Shown: positions 9,159-17,550 of the stretch, in pieces
Position numbering within the stretch: the stretch's first letter is position 1
How the letters are laid out: every line of letters begins with the position of its first letter
Assembly: GCA_964437365.1 (NCBI GenBank)
Contig: CAYTGM010000001.1
Coordinates: 62,001 to 126,000 of the forward strand
DNA: 64,000 nucleotides
Direction: 5' to 3'
Source of the DNA: CAYTGM01 sp964437365
GTDB lineage: Bacteria > Sumerlaeota > Sumerlaeia > SLMS01
Notes under the pieces: model-generated
What the model was told of the DNA's origin: nothing
Seen by the model: only the letters and a program-made list of their open reading frames with translations
Database searches by the model: none
Made by a program: the position numbers and the translations under genes

Positions 9159-9884
9159 TTACTCTTCCGGAGCGTCGAGGTTACTCGAAACTTCAGTCGC
9201 GTCATCATTGTCATCGAGGGTTTCGATGAGTTTCTGACACTGTTCGAGCTCTTTCCCTTCCAGCTTGACGGTATTGCTGGGGATGAGTTTTACCCCACTG
9301 GAAGTGACCTTAACGCCTTTGGCTTCCATCGCTTCACGAACTTCCTGAACCTGGTCGGGATCGGTCTCGACAAGAAAGTAACCTTCCCCCTGATTTTCCA
9401 CGTCAAGAGCGCCTGCGTCGAGAGCAGCTTCCATAACCTGATCCTCATCACCCTCTTCAACGTCAATGAGACCCTTCTTCTCGAAGAGATAACTCACGCA
9501 GCCAGACTGGCCAAGGTTCCCATTATGCTTTGAAAAGGCATGGCGGACTTCCGCAGCCGTCCTGTTCTTGTTGTCCGTGGTCACTTTAATCATCACGGCA
9601 ACGCCACCAGGGCCATAACCCTCGTAGGTGATTTCCTCGAGCGCGTCGCCCCCCAGTTCACCGGCGCCTTTCTTGATAGCGCGCTCCATGGTGTCCTTGG
9701 GCATGTTCACGTCTTTTGCGGACTGAATTGCCGTTCGAAGTCGAGGGTTTGAATCAATATCACTTCCACCCAGACGGGCGGCTACCTGTAGTTCTTTAAT
9801 AACACGCGTAAAGAGCTTACCTCTCTTCGCGTCGATGATGGCTTTCTTATGCTTAATCGAATGCCATTTACTATGGCCTGACAT
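9159..9884 (-). CDS. yebC: YebC/PmpR (TACO1) family protein
   Basis: A 241-residue protein with the hallmark N-terminus MSGHSKWHSIKHKKAI and the RAIKKGAGE and YEGYGPGGVA motifs, at full family length. YebC proteins were long described as transcriptional regulators. More recently members have been shown to relieve ribosome stalling at proline runs, as does mitochondrial TACO1. Secreted proteins rich in Pro-Thr repeats occur in this window. A CAGGAG site lies 11 bases upstream of ATG 9884. It is the first gene of the operon toward hldE. Confidence 0.95.
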   Translation of the reverse strand: MSGHSKWHSIKHKKAIIDAKRGKLFTRVIKELQVAARLGGSDIDSNPRLRTAIQSAKDVNMPKDTMERAIKKGAGELGGDALEEITYEGYGPGGVAVMIKVTTDNKNRTAAEVRHAFSKHNGNLGQSGCVSYLFEKKGLIDVEEGDEDQVMEAALDAGALDVENQGEGYFLVETDPDQVQEVREAMEAKGVKVTSSGVKLIPSNTVKLEGKELEQCQKLIETLDDNDDATEVSSNLDAPEE

Positions 9885-10054
9885 AGGGGCTAGTACTCCT
9901 GCTTAATTCTGCTCTTATTGAGCGAGGAAACACTTTCGAATCTCGGCGGAAACGGTCAAGGGCAGTTCCGAAAGGAGCAACAAAACTTACCAAAAATCTG
10001 CATAAGCTCCAATTGTCCCTTGCCATTCAGCGCAACACGGGGTCATGGCAGAGC

Positions 10055-11191
10055 ATGATCTCCCGGAGGATCCTTCCGCTCATGGTAACAACTAACACTT
10101 CCCCGCTCGCTCTCCTCATCGCTCTTGTTCTCTCCCTGTTTGTTACAGCGCCTGAGCAAGCTTCTGCCAGTTCAGCCCTGCGTTTGCTCCCGGCAAACGC
10201 CGATATTGTGATTTCCATCGACCAGACCGCTTTCGGTAATCCCGATTCCCTCTTCAGCCTGGTGCCCTTTGGCGAGGTTCAGCAGAGATTCAAGAGCCAG
10301 ATGGAAGGCTACAGCCTCGGCCGTAAGACGCCATCGAAGAATGCAGCAGAGGCAGGTTTCCGCATGTCACTGGATCCTGATTTCTCCAAACGCTTCCAGC
10401 GAATTTCTGTCGGACTTGTCAATGGCGCTGGATACGACCCGGTGGCCGAATATGTTGTTATCACCGGAAATTTCTCTACGGCTCAATCTGCCGAAGTTCT
10501 GAAATCTTTTGGAGCCAAGAAAAACGATGGGGAAAATTTCATTACACTCCCTTCTAAATCTTCCAAGAAGGTGATTTACGCCCAGAATCCTGTGCAGAAT
10601 CTCCTGATTCTAACCTCGGACAAATCGTGGTTGAGCCAGTATTCAACGATTTCAAAGAACAATTCGGGACTCACCGGAGGTGACAGCACCTTTCAATCAG
10701 TCTTCAGAACGCTGAACGGTTCCAGAAATGATCTGTTACTCTACATGAATGGGGAAGTTCTTGGCCAGGTTGTCAGCGAAGATCCCATGCTGAACATGGT
10801 TCTTGGGCCCTATGCCCGGTCGAAGGGAATGATTTTGTCACTCCAGCCCGGAGGCGTCCCTCGCGTAGAATTGCACAGTTCCTTTTCATCCGATTCGATG
10901 GCAACGATGGCTCAGAAGTTTCTCGAGCAGGCGATCATGTTGGGTCAGGCACAGGCGACCTCGATGCTGAATAACTCCGTTGATCCCATGCAGCAGCAGG
11001 AGGCAGAAAACCTTCTTCAGCTCCTCGACAGTATAGCTGTTGGTACGAAGGGTAACAATTCCATCGCTCAGTTGGATATCAAAGAGATCCCAAACAAGGC
11101 TGAGTTCCAGCAGGGTTTCCTTGATGCCATGACGCAGAGTCTTTCGGGGAATCTCAACCTGGATGCCGCCGGCATGATTATGGGTCAGTAG
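10055..11191 (+). CDS. Secreted DUF3352-like protein of unknown function
   Basis: About 378 residues with a signal peptide (hydrophobic segment LLIALVLSLFVTA, then ASA cleavage). The start is uncertain: ATG 10055 is given, ATG 10082 also fits, and a TTG start at 10013 would be possible. The mature sequence opens LRLLPANADIVISID, a pattern seen at the N-terminus of DUF3352-like proteins, and contains LLLYMNGEVLG. The protein at 57581-59398 has the same layout (start PALVPDSALMSVW, inner LYVNTGKIIN), so they look like distant paralogues. Function unknown. Its last 7 bases overlap the convergent TIGR04282 gene. Confidence 0.65.
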   Translation: MISRRILPLMVTTNTSPLALLIALVLSLFVTAPEQASASSALRLLPANADIVISIDQTAFGNPDSLFSLVPFGEVQQRFKSQMEGYSLGRKTPSKNAAEAGFRMSLDPDFSKRFQRISVGLVNGAGYDPVAEYVVITGNFSTAQSAEVLKSFGAKKNDGENFITLPSKSSKKVIYAQNPVQNLLILTSDKSWLSQYSTISKNNSGLTGGDSTFQSVFRTLNGSRNDLLLYMNGEVLGQVVSEDPMLNMVLGPYARSKGMILSLQPGGVPRVELHSSFSSDSMATMAQKFLEQAIMLGQAQATSMLNNSVDPMQQQEAENLLQLLDSIAVGTKGNNSIAQLDIKEIPNKAEFQQGFLDAMTQSLSGNLNLDAAGMIMGQ

Positions 11192-11859
11192 AACTTCTGA
11201 AGTTTTTCTTTCAGTTCCGAGTCAAGCTTGTCCCAATCTTCTTTTGTGTCTATATCTGAAAGCTCGGGGAGTGAGTCCAGGTCGACGGAGTAGCCGTGCG
11301 ATTCCATCTTTTCTGTAAGCCTCTTCAGAGTCCTGGAATCTGAATACTCAATCCCTTTGAACATGCCTTCAGTGTATTTCGATATGCCACTAAGATAAAA
11401 GCCTCCGTCGGTCGCTGGGCCAAATACAGCATCCTTGCTGTCCAGGAGCTTGATCGTTTCCAGAATATGGTCCTTCTTCAAGTACGGACAATCAGACCCT
11501 GCGAGCAGAAGTTTCTTTGCTTTGAGTTTTTCAAAGGCCCAGTGGCAGGCGTGCTCAAGTCGATCTTCCAGAGGCCCCTCAGGTTGAGGCATGCCATCAA
11601 TCGGCATAGACAACCCCTGGTTGGCCCAATAGACGAGCTGTCCTAATTTCTCAACAGGCGTTGCGTAAAGATAGGGCCGAAATTCAGGAGTTTCTGTGGA
11701 AGGTTGCAGCTCATGACACTGAAACTTTAAGAGATGGCTGTATACGCGTGATGCTTCTTCATCGCCAACCCCTTTTGCCAGTCGGGTTTTCACAGTGCCG
11801 GGTTCCGGCCAGCGACAGAAAATGAAAAGGAATGATTCTGAATTTTGAGGCGTAAGAAT
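11185..11859 (-). CDS. TIGR04282-family glycosyltransferase-like protein, probable ATT start
   Basis: The family hallmark FCRWPEPGTVKTRLA spans the only conventional start (GTG 11793), so translation must begin upstream. No ATG, GTG or TTG occurs in that stretch. An ATT at 11859-11857 follows AAGGAG by 8 bases and overlaps the waaF-like stop by one base, giving 224 residues. The GSDCPYL and GPATDGGFYLSG motifs are typical of this GT-A-fold, nucleotidyltransferase-like family. Members often sit with sugar-transfer or lipid genes, and their substrate is unknown. Its coupling to the heptosyltransferase suggests a role in envelope glycans. Confidence 0.8.
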   Translation of the reverse strand: MLTPQNSESFLFIFCRWPEPGTVKTRLAKGVGDEEASRVYSHLLKFQCHELQPSTETPEFRPYLYATPVEKLGQLVYWANQGLSMPIDGMPQPEGPLEDRLEHACHWAFEKLKAKKLLLAGSDCPYLKKDHILETIKLLDSKDAVFGPATDGGFYLSGISKYTEGMFKGIEYSDSRTLKRLTEKMESHGYSVDLDSLPELSDIDTKEDWDKLDSELKEKLQKFY

Positions 11860-12986
11860 TACACGAGCTCCTTGCTGGTTTCGACATCTTTCAAAAGCCT
11901 CTCGGACTCTTCAATCACCATTTCTGCGGTGACTCCGGTCATGCAACGGTGGTCGATGGGACAATGGCGCAGAATACAGGGAGCGCACGGAGTCTCAACG
12001 CGCACGATTCTTGAAAACTCTCCCAACGGAGCGGTGGTTACCCAATCGGTACTCCCAAAAACAGCAATGAGAGGTGTATACAATGCTGCGGCAATGTGCA
12101 TAGCACCACTGTCGTTGGTGAAATAGAGATTACAGCGGTTGAGAAAAGCCATCAGTTCTCTGAGAGACATTTCACCCGCTGCGTTGTAGAATCCTGGCCC
12201 ACCTTCTTTGCAGACAACCTCGGCGACTCCACGCTCTTCCGGTAGTCCTGTTACAACAACATGGGCACCGTATTTATCGACAAAGTGACGACCAACCTGC
12301 GCATAGCGGTCAGGTAACCAGCGTTTAGCTGAGCCGTATAGCGCAGCTGGGTTGACACCAACGATCATCTTGTCGTCGCTCATCCCCTTGCTCTCAAGAA
12401 AAGAACGCATCGAGTCCTTCTCTTCTTCAGTCACTTCCAGTTTCAAAGGAAGAGGATCCAACGATTTATCCTGCCAGAGATGGAGTAGGCGCAGGTAATA
12501 TTTAACTTCGTGAACGGCAAGGTCCTCGGGACGCAGTGTCACCGGGTGTGTGAGAAGATATCGCCGCAGGTCACGATTATAGCCGACGCGTATCTTAACT
12601 TTGCCCGCTGCAAAGAGCGCTGCTGTTCGTATAGAATTAGGAAGTAAGAAGCCAACGTCAGCTTTCAGCTTTCTGAGACGGGAAGCCGCCTCGTGAAAAC
12701 CGCGTTTTTGAGAATCGTTAATCTCCCAGATCTCGTCAACCCAGGGGTGATGACGAAACAGTCCAACAACGTTCTTTCTGCCTAGACAAACGATATGAGC
12801 CTTCGGAAACGTCTCCCTCAAACGACCTAGAAAAGGTGTATTCATCACGCAGTCGCCCACCCAGTTCGTCAGACGTACAGCGATCGTCTTTACATCATCC
12901 GGGTGTGGAAGATCGTCGAAGTGTGGCGTTGCTTTGCGTTGTGAAATCGGCTTTTCCAACTTCTTTCCTGTTCTATCATTCTTCAT
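11859..12986 (-). CDS. waaF: ADP-heptose:LPS heptosyltransferase (WaaF-like)
   Basis: A 375-residue GT9-family glycosyltransferase. N-terminal motif: VRLTNWVGDCVMNTPFL. Mid-protein signature: GVNPAALYGSAKRWLPDRYA. C-terminal motifs: NDSGAMHIAAAL and FGSTDWVTTAPLG, followed by the cysteine-containing PCAPCILRHCPIDHRC typical of heptosyltransferase II. It transfers heptose from ADP-heptose to the LPS inner core at the cytoplasmic face of the inner membrane, using the product of hldE and gmhA found 3-5 kb away. It is followed without a gap by the TIGR04282 gene. Confidence 0.92.
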   Translation of the reverse strand: MKNDRTGKKLEKPISQRKATPHFDDLPHPDDVKTIAVRLTNWVGDCVMNTPFLGRLRETFPKAHIVCLGRKNVVGLFRHHPWVDEIWEINDSQKRGFHEAASRLRKLKADVGFLLPNSIRTAALFAAGKVKIRVGYNRDLRRYLLTHPVTLRPEDLAVHEVKYYLRLLHLWQDKSLDPLPLKLEVTEEEKDSMRSFLESKGMSDDKMIVGVNPAALYGSAKRWLPDRYAQVGRHFVDKYGAHVVVTGLPEERGVAEVVCKEGGPGFYNAAGEMSLRELMAFLNRCNLYFTNDSGAMHIAAALYTPLIAVFGSTDWVTTAPLGEFSRIVRVETPCAPCILRHCPIDHRCMTGVTAEMVIEESERLLKDVETSKELV

Positions 12987-13225
12987 CCCCAGCGGTTCTA
13001 TGGTACAGCCGGGGACCCGTTGTCTACGGTAATGCGCTTTGAGTCGTCAATTGCGCAGGAGATCCCGAGTGGTCTTCAGAAGTCCTGCTCATAATGTGCT
13101 GGCTGCGAGCAGTAGCTCTCAGCGCCTGAAAGCCTTGAAATAGCACCACGATGACTGCGTTTCCAAGCACTCAGATCCATACCTCTCGCTCACCATCTAT
13201 CTAACCATTGCTTCTCAAGATCATT

Positions 13226-14104
13226 CTAGAGCTGCATTTCTCCAGCATGTGGAGTAAATGTACGAAGAGTTTGGGCTCTTTGAAGCTCATGGCGCTTCCT
13301 CAGATGCTGAAAGAATTCCCGTGATTGATCGAGAAGAATACTATAATCACTTTCCAGTCCATGACCTTCCGGTGGAAGCTCATCGCCCCACGGAGAACAC
13401 TCAAGCGTAAGCGGACGCGTGAAGCCCAACTCGGAGAACACTGCATAGAAGGCTGTCCAATCGATGGTTCCGTAAGGAGGGGGTAAGTGCTGGTCACCCT
13501 TTCCGTTATTGTCATGGATGTGAAAATGAATAATCTGATCAGACAACTCTCGAAGTTGCCCGGCGAAGTTGTTGCATAGATGCGCATGACCGGTGTCAAA
13601 GCAGACACCGAGCTTCTCGGAGTCTACTTCTTCGAAGAGTTGCAGAATGTGCTGACTTTCTGCACCGAGATATCCTGGAGGAAGGTTCTCTACGGCGATT
13701 TGAACGTTCAGCTCTTCCGCATTCTTCGAAAGAGTCTGGAGGTTCGCAGCAGCAGTTTTCAGACGCCTGTCTATCTCCGAGGTTCGACAGGGTCCACCCG
13801 GATGCAGAATGAAAACCTTCGCCCCTGCCGTCGCACCCTTATAGAGTATATCTTCAAGGTGGCGAAATTCTTGAGACGTGTTGTCTATCACGGATAAATC
13901 ATAGCCTTCTCGAAAAGGCAGATGAACGGAGTTCAGCTGGACATTTGTTGACTTGAGCAAATCCTTGAGTCTCCTGCACCAGTCGATATCCTGCTGCAGG
14001 AACATTTGAGGGCCACATTCGATATACTTTGCCCGATGAGAAGAAATCACCGCAAGGGTACGGGAAGGATCAGGTGTTAAAGGAGCGCAAACAGCAAACT
14101 TCAA
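13226..14104 (-). CDS. Sugar phosphate isomerase/epimerase (xylose isomerase-like TIM barrel)
   Basis: A 292-residue TIM-barrel of the AP-endonuclease-2 superfamily, with metal-ligand motifs spread as expected: SVHLPF, LHPGG, VENLPPG, CFDTGHAH, HIHDNNGKGDQHLPP and TLECSP. Members isomerise or epimerise sugars; which sugar cannot be told. The start is TTG 14104 because a near-perfect GGAGGTGAT lies 8 bases upstream and no ATG is available. That ribosome site is part of a strong hairpin (14113-14138), so initiation may be controlled. It follows the pseudokinase gene. Confidence 0.8.
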   Translation of the reverse strand: MKFAVCAPLTPDPSRTLAVISSHRAKYIECGPQMFLQQDIDWCRRLKDLLKSTNVQLNSVHLPFREGYDLSVIDNTSQEFRHLEDILYKGATAGAKVFILHPGGPCRTSEIDRRLKTAAANLQTLSKNAEELNVQIAVENLPPGYLGAESQHILQLFEEVDSEKLGVCFDTGHAHLCNNFAGQLRELSDQIIHFHIHDNNGKGDQHLPPPYGTIDWTAFYAVFSELGFTRPLTLECSPWGDELPPEGHGLESDYSILLDQSREFFQHLRKRHELQRAQTLRTFTPHAGEMQL

Positions 14105-14138
14105 AATAGAAAATCACCTCCGGGAATCCGGAGATGAT
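14103..14138 (-). promoter_or_regulatory. Hairpin that overlaps a ribosome binding site, or a terminator
   Basis: An 11-bp stem (one T.G pair) with a 4-base loop at 14113-14138. On the minus strand its 3' arm contains GGAGGTGAT, the ribosome site of the TTG-started isomerase gene, and it is followed by TTTTCTATTTTG. It could be an intrinsic terminator after the pseudokinase gene, an element that hides the ribosome site, or both. Confidence 0.6.
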
Positions 14139-14159
14139 CAGGCGGGGGCATCAGGGTGG

Positions 14160-15530
14160 TCAATGAGTAGGAACGGAAAACCTTTCCTGATCATGACGTT
14201 TGGGCGTTTTAAGCTTACGGGTTTCAGAAAGCACATCCAGCGAGCTGTCGAGACAATCCTGGATCATCGCCATAAGATCCTGATAGTTGGAAGGTCGACG
14301 TGTCATGTCTTTATCAAGGAGCTGGTCGATCAGCTGGCACGTGCGGTCAGAAATATGCTCGCAAACAGATGCCAGGGGAGCGATTCTGAAGTCGGGCGAA
14401 TCCACATTGCCGCGCCCTCCAACTCGAGAAACAGGCGGGTTTCCCGTCAGGCAAAAGTACATGATCGCACCAAGCGAATAGAAGTCCGATGCCATCCGCG
14501 CCGTCTTATCAGAAGAGTATATTTCCGGAGCTGCAAACTCTGATTCCCATCGCAGTTGTGCGGACTGTCCATTGAATCCATCAATTAACGAGCGGAATGA
14601 CCTTCTTGAAAAGCCTGAGATTTTCGGGATGAAAGCCATCGGTTCAATCTGGATCTGGCGAGGATTGAGATCGCCATGGAGCAGTGATGCCTGGTGGGCA
14701 CAGGCCAATCCTTCAACGATCTGATGGGCAAATTCCAATGTCACTTGTTCATTCAGGGAACCCATTCCTCTTACAAGGTGCTCAAGCGTACCACCAGAAT
14801 GGTAAGATTCGATGGTGATGGTCAGTTCGTCGTCCTGGTGAAAATCTATAATCTCAATCAGATGATCGTTTACAATCTCCATGAGGAGGAGGATTGCCCG
14901 CTCCTGACGCAGCCGATACTCCTTGGATTTAGGTGTTACTGCAACTCGGGCACGAACCAACTGGTCGCGTTCAAGGTCCAGCGCGAGGTAGATCGATTCG
15001 TAGGCAGCATCTTCAATCTTCTGAAAGAACCGATAGCGCGAAACAAGCGGGAGTTCACTTTGAATTGTTCGTACAGAAATCTCTCGCATAAGTTCCTGAA
15101 CCGGTCCTGTGCCATCCTCCTTTCTTTCCTCCTTCGCAAAGGCTGACGTAGCCACAGTTTCTGGTGGAGCAGGTTGATGAAAAACCTTCTCAATCAGCCC
15201 CTCGATGAAGTCTTCGTTTTCATCTCCCCGTCGTTGATCAGGAGGCGGCAAGTCATGGTCGCGCTCATATATACCACCCGGTGCTCGAAACAGGTCTTCA
15301 AAATCATCAGGAGTAGGAAGGGAAGCGAACTGCCGGAAACCTTCTGTAAACCTTCCCGATGCAATCTCCTTCACGATCTGCATATCGCGGTGACTGAGCA
15401 ATTCTTGCGAGACGAGATATGTACTGACATCATGAAGGCCAAGTCGCGCCATATCCTTCTCGATAAGAGGCGATTGTCCCGAAGTGACGGACCCAAGTCT
15501 TGTGAGGGTCCTCAAAATTGCGTTTTCCAT
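14160..15530 (-). CDS. Serine/threonine kinase-like protein, probable pseudokinase
   Basis: 456 residues: an N-terminal helical part (1-90), an acidic linker (90-150) and a protein-kinase fold (about 160-440). Conserved structure: HGDLNPRQI (285-293) at the catalytic loop and ASDFYSLGAIMYFCLTG for the F helix. Key residues are lost: the DFG aspartate is Ser (SGF, 305-307), the VAIK lysine appears to be Arg195, the lysine of HRDLKPxN is Asn and the asparagine is Gln, and no glycine-rich loop is visible. It is therefore probably a binding or scaffold pseudokinase. No transmembrane segment is seen. Confidence 0.8.
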   Translation of the reverse strand: MENAILRTLTRLGSVTSGQSPLIEKDMARLGLHDVSTYLVSQELLSHRDMQIVKEIASGRFTEGFRQFASLPTPDDFEDLFRAPGGIYERDHDLPPPDQRRGDENEDFIEGLIEKVFHQPAPPETVATSAFAKEERKEDGTGPVQELMREISVRTIQSELPLVSRYRFFQKIEDAAYESIYLALDLERDQLVRARVAVTPKSKEYRLRQERAILLLMEIVNDHLIEIIDFHQDDELTITIESYHSGGTLEHLVRGMGSLNEQVTLEFAHQIVEGLACAHQASLLHGDLNPRQIQIEPMAFIPKISGFSRRSFRSLIDGFNGQSAQLRWESEFAAPEIYSSDKTARMASDFYSLGAIMYFCLTGNPPVSRVGGRGNVDSPDFRIAPLASVCEHISDRTCQLIDQLLDKDMTRRPSNYQDLMAMIQDCLDSSLDVLSETRKLKTPKRHDQERFSVPTH

Positions 15531-15767
15531 CTTTAGAGCTCTCTACTTCTCTGTGTCGCGTTCGGTTTGAGAACTACTATTGATTAATATATTCTCTTAC
15601 CTCACATTCCAGTATCCGGGAATGGCTGAGCATTAGTCAATCTCTTTCGTCAAGAAAGTTTCACTGTGCAATAAAAACATGGCTGAGCCGACACGCATTC
15701 ACAGCAATCCGCGTTGAACCAGCACTCTGGGCTCGACAAACGAACAGTAAGTTCTCTGTTATCAATT

Positions 15768-16676
15768 ATGAGCGATGAGAAAAAGAAAACCTGGAAAAAA
15801 GCCCTTAAAAGCGTTATGATTACCTTTCTTAACGTTCTGATCCTCCTTATTCTGGCCCTTCTGGTCTTCCAGAGACACCTGCTCTACATGCCCAGAGCCC
15901 ATGAACCCTTCCAGAAAATGAAGGTCGAGCAGATCGGGGAATCCATTACCTATTATACCACTCAGGGATATCAGGTTGCCTACTATATTCCACCGAATTC
16001 TGAAATCGACGAATTGCCTGCAAAGATTTGGATCGTCCTTTCAGGAAACGGAACCATCGCTCTCGATTGGCTCTACTTTGCAGAGGACTTCGCGGATAGC
16101 GATACAGCCTTCTATCTTGTTGATATACCGGGGTACGGGGAATCAGAAGGACGAGCTGCTCCGAAACGAAACAAGGAGAGCTTTGAATCCGCCGTTACTG
16201 CTCTGGCTGCGCACCTGGAACTCGAAGAGAGTGAACTCGTTGACCGACTCTATGTGCTGGGTCATTCCCTGGGAGCCGCCAACGCGCTGATTCTCGGCGC
16301 CAGCTTCCCCGAGATAGACAACTATATCCTCATCTCGCCTTTTTCCAGTACCTACGACATGGCAAAGAGGATGGTGGGCTGGCCACTTTGTATGCTGCTG
16401 CATCATCGCTACGACAACTACCCTCGCATGAAAGAGATTATCGACGCCAACCCGCATGCGCACTTTGATATTATCCATGGAACTGATGACCAGGTGATCC
16501 CCTACAGTATGGGTGAGGATCTTGCCGCAGCCTTTTCTGACTATACAGTCTTCCATCCTATCGAAGGCGGCGACCATAACATGATTATGGTGAACGATCA
16601 AAGTTTAATCTTCGATCTCATGCGCAAGAGCGGGGTGGATCAACAAGCCGTTGAGGATACAGAAGAGTTTGAATAG
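15768..16676 (+). CDS. Membrane-anchored alpha/beta hydrolase
   Basis: About 302 residues from ATG 15768 (a TTG 18 codons upstream is possible). One N-terminal transmembrane segment (VLILLILALLVF) anchors a hydrolase fold facing outward: DIPGYGESEG strand-turn, nucleophile elbow GHSLG, acid residue in HGTDDQVIP and catalytic His in GGDHN. The layout resembles the ABHD12/13 or YqkD-like 'serine aminopeptidase' families, which act on lipids or peptides. Substrate unknown. The gene is alone, and the second repeat island follows directly. Confidence 0.85.
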   Translation: MSDEKKKTWKKALKSVMITFLNVLILLILALLVFQRHLLYMPRAHEPFQKMKVEQIGESITYYTTQGYQVAYYIPPNSEIDELPAKIWIVLSGNGTIALDWLYFAEDFADSDTAFYLVDIPGYGESEGRAAPKRNKESFESAVTALAAHLELEESELVDRLYVLGHSLGAANALILGASFPEIDNYILISPFSSTYDMAKRMVGWPLCMLLHHRYDNYPRMKEIIDANPHAHFDIIHGTDDQVIPYSMGEDLAAAFSDYTVFHPIEGGDHNMIMVNDQSLIFDLMRKSGVDQQAVEDTEEFE

Positions 16677-16734
16677 CATCGTAATTCAAAGTGCAGCCAA
16701 TCTCCTCTACATCATCTATCCAAAAACAATTCCA

Positions 16735-16846
16735 TACCGCGGCAGCGATTAGAGGATATAGCCCACAGTTGCCGAACAACGTGATGGCTACTGTGGGTTG
16801 TTGTTGATAAAGATTACCACCACCCCAGGAGGGGTTGGACAAAATC
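16735..16846 (+). repeat. Two-hairpin element, copy C (short form)
   Basis: Core at 16735. Hairpin 1 at 16762-16797: CCCACAGT, T, GCC, 12-base loop, GGC, T, ACTGTGGG. Compared with copy A the inner stem GGACC/GGTCC is replaced by GCC/GGC, so pairing is kept. Hairpin 2 at 16822-16835 (ACCCC, AGGA, GGGGT) is followed by GGACAAAA as in the other copies. It forms an inverted pair with the next element. Confidence 0.8.
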
Positions 16847-16849
16847 AAG

Positions 16850-16958
16850 ACAAGATGTGTCGAACCCCTCCCGGGGTTCTTCTATACATTCTATCCTACC
16901 CATAGTAGGCCCTTTTCGGGCCAACTATGGGCTATGCCCTCTAACCGCTACCGCGGTA
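16850..16958 (-). repeat. Two-hairpin element, copy C' (inverted)
   Basis: Read on the minus strand it starts with the core TACCGCGGTAGCGG (16958 leftward). Hairpin 1 at 16899-16931 is perfect: on the plus strand CCCATAGT/ACTATGGG with inner GGCCC/GGGCC. Both differ from copy A by paired changes (C-G to T-A, A-T to C-G). Hairpin 2 at 16862-16879: GAACCCC, TCCC, GGGGTTC. It shares its core edge with the 165-bp tandem array. Confidence 0.8.
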
Positions 16959-17439
16959 ATAATCGATCAATCAGGGAATACAGGGATTCCTCCTGGAAAT
17001 CCACAAGCGGCGGTTTCAGAGTCTTGGTCCCCGAGGATAAGGTACATGACCACGCCCTGAGTCTGACTTTATAGTGGCTTTGTTGGGTCGTTATAAAAAT
17101 CACTCCATACCGCTACCATCGTAATAATCGATCTATCAGAGAATGCAGGGATTCCTCCTGGAAATCCACAAGCGGCGGTTTCAGAGTCTTGGTCCCCGAG
17201 GATAAGGTACATGACCACGCCCTGAGTCTGACTTTATAGTGGCTTTGTTGGGTCGTTATAAAAATCACTCCATACCGCTACCATCGTAATAAACGATCTA
17301 TCAGGGAATGAAGGGATTCCTCCTGGAAATCCACGAGAGGGGTTCTCAGCCTCTAGGACCCCAAGCATGAGGTAGATTACAAGGTCCTGAGTTTGGTTTT
17401 ATAGGGGCTTCGTAGCGTCTTTCCAAGAATCACTCAATA
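16945..17439. repeat. Tandem array of three units of exactly 165 bp
   Basis: Units 16945-17109, 17110-17274 and 17275-17439 each begin CCGCTACC and continue GTAATAA. Units 1 and 2 are nearly identical; unit 3 has diverged in its second half. The array is bounded on both sides by hairpin elements pointing outward (core of C' at 16951-16958, core of D at 17438), and each unit junction resembles part of the core. I see no protein or tRNA-like content. Confidence 0.88.
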
Positions 17440-17550
17440 CCGCGGTAGCGGTTCGAGGACATAGCCCACAGTTGCCGAGCAACGCGATGGCTACTGTGGG
17501 TTGTTGTTGATACAGATTACCACAACCCCGGGTGGGGTTGGACAAAACTC
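17438..17550 (+). repeat. Two-hairpin element, copy D (short form)
   Basis: Core at 17438. Hairpin 1 at 17465-17500 (CCCACAGT, T, GCC, 12-base loop, GGC, T, ACTGTGGG). Hairpin 2 at 17524-17539 (AACCCC, GGGT, GGGGTT) followed by GGACAAAA. Closest to copy C. From about 17560 the similarity ends. Confidence 0.8.

Noticed and set aside
16945..17439. CRISPR array
   Set aside because: Units are 165 bp with repeated interior and no short repeat/unique spacer pattern; no cas genes lie nearby.
16735..17550. Integron attC sites
   Set aside because: The core lacks recognisable R-box pairs (RYYYAAC/GTTRRRY), there is no integrase gene, and no promoterless cassette genes are seen.
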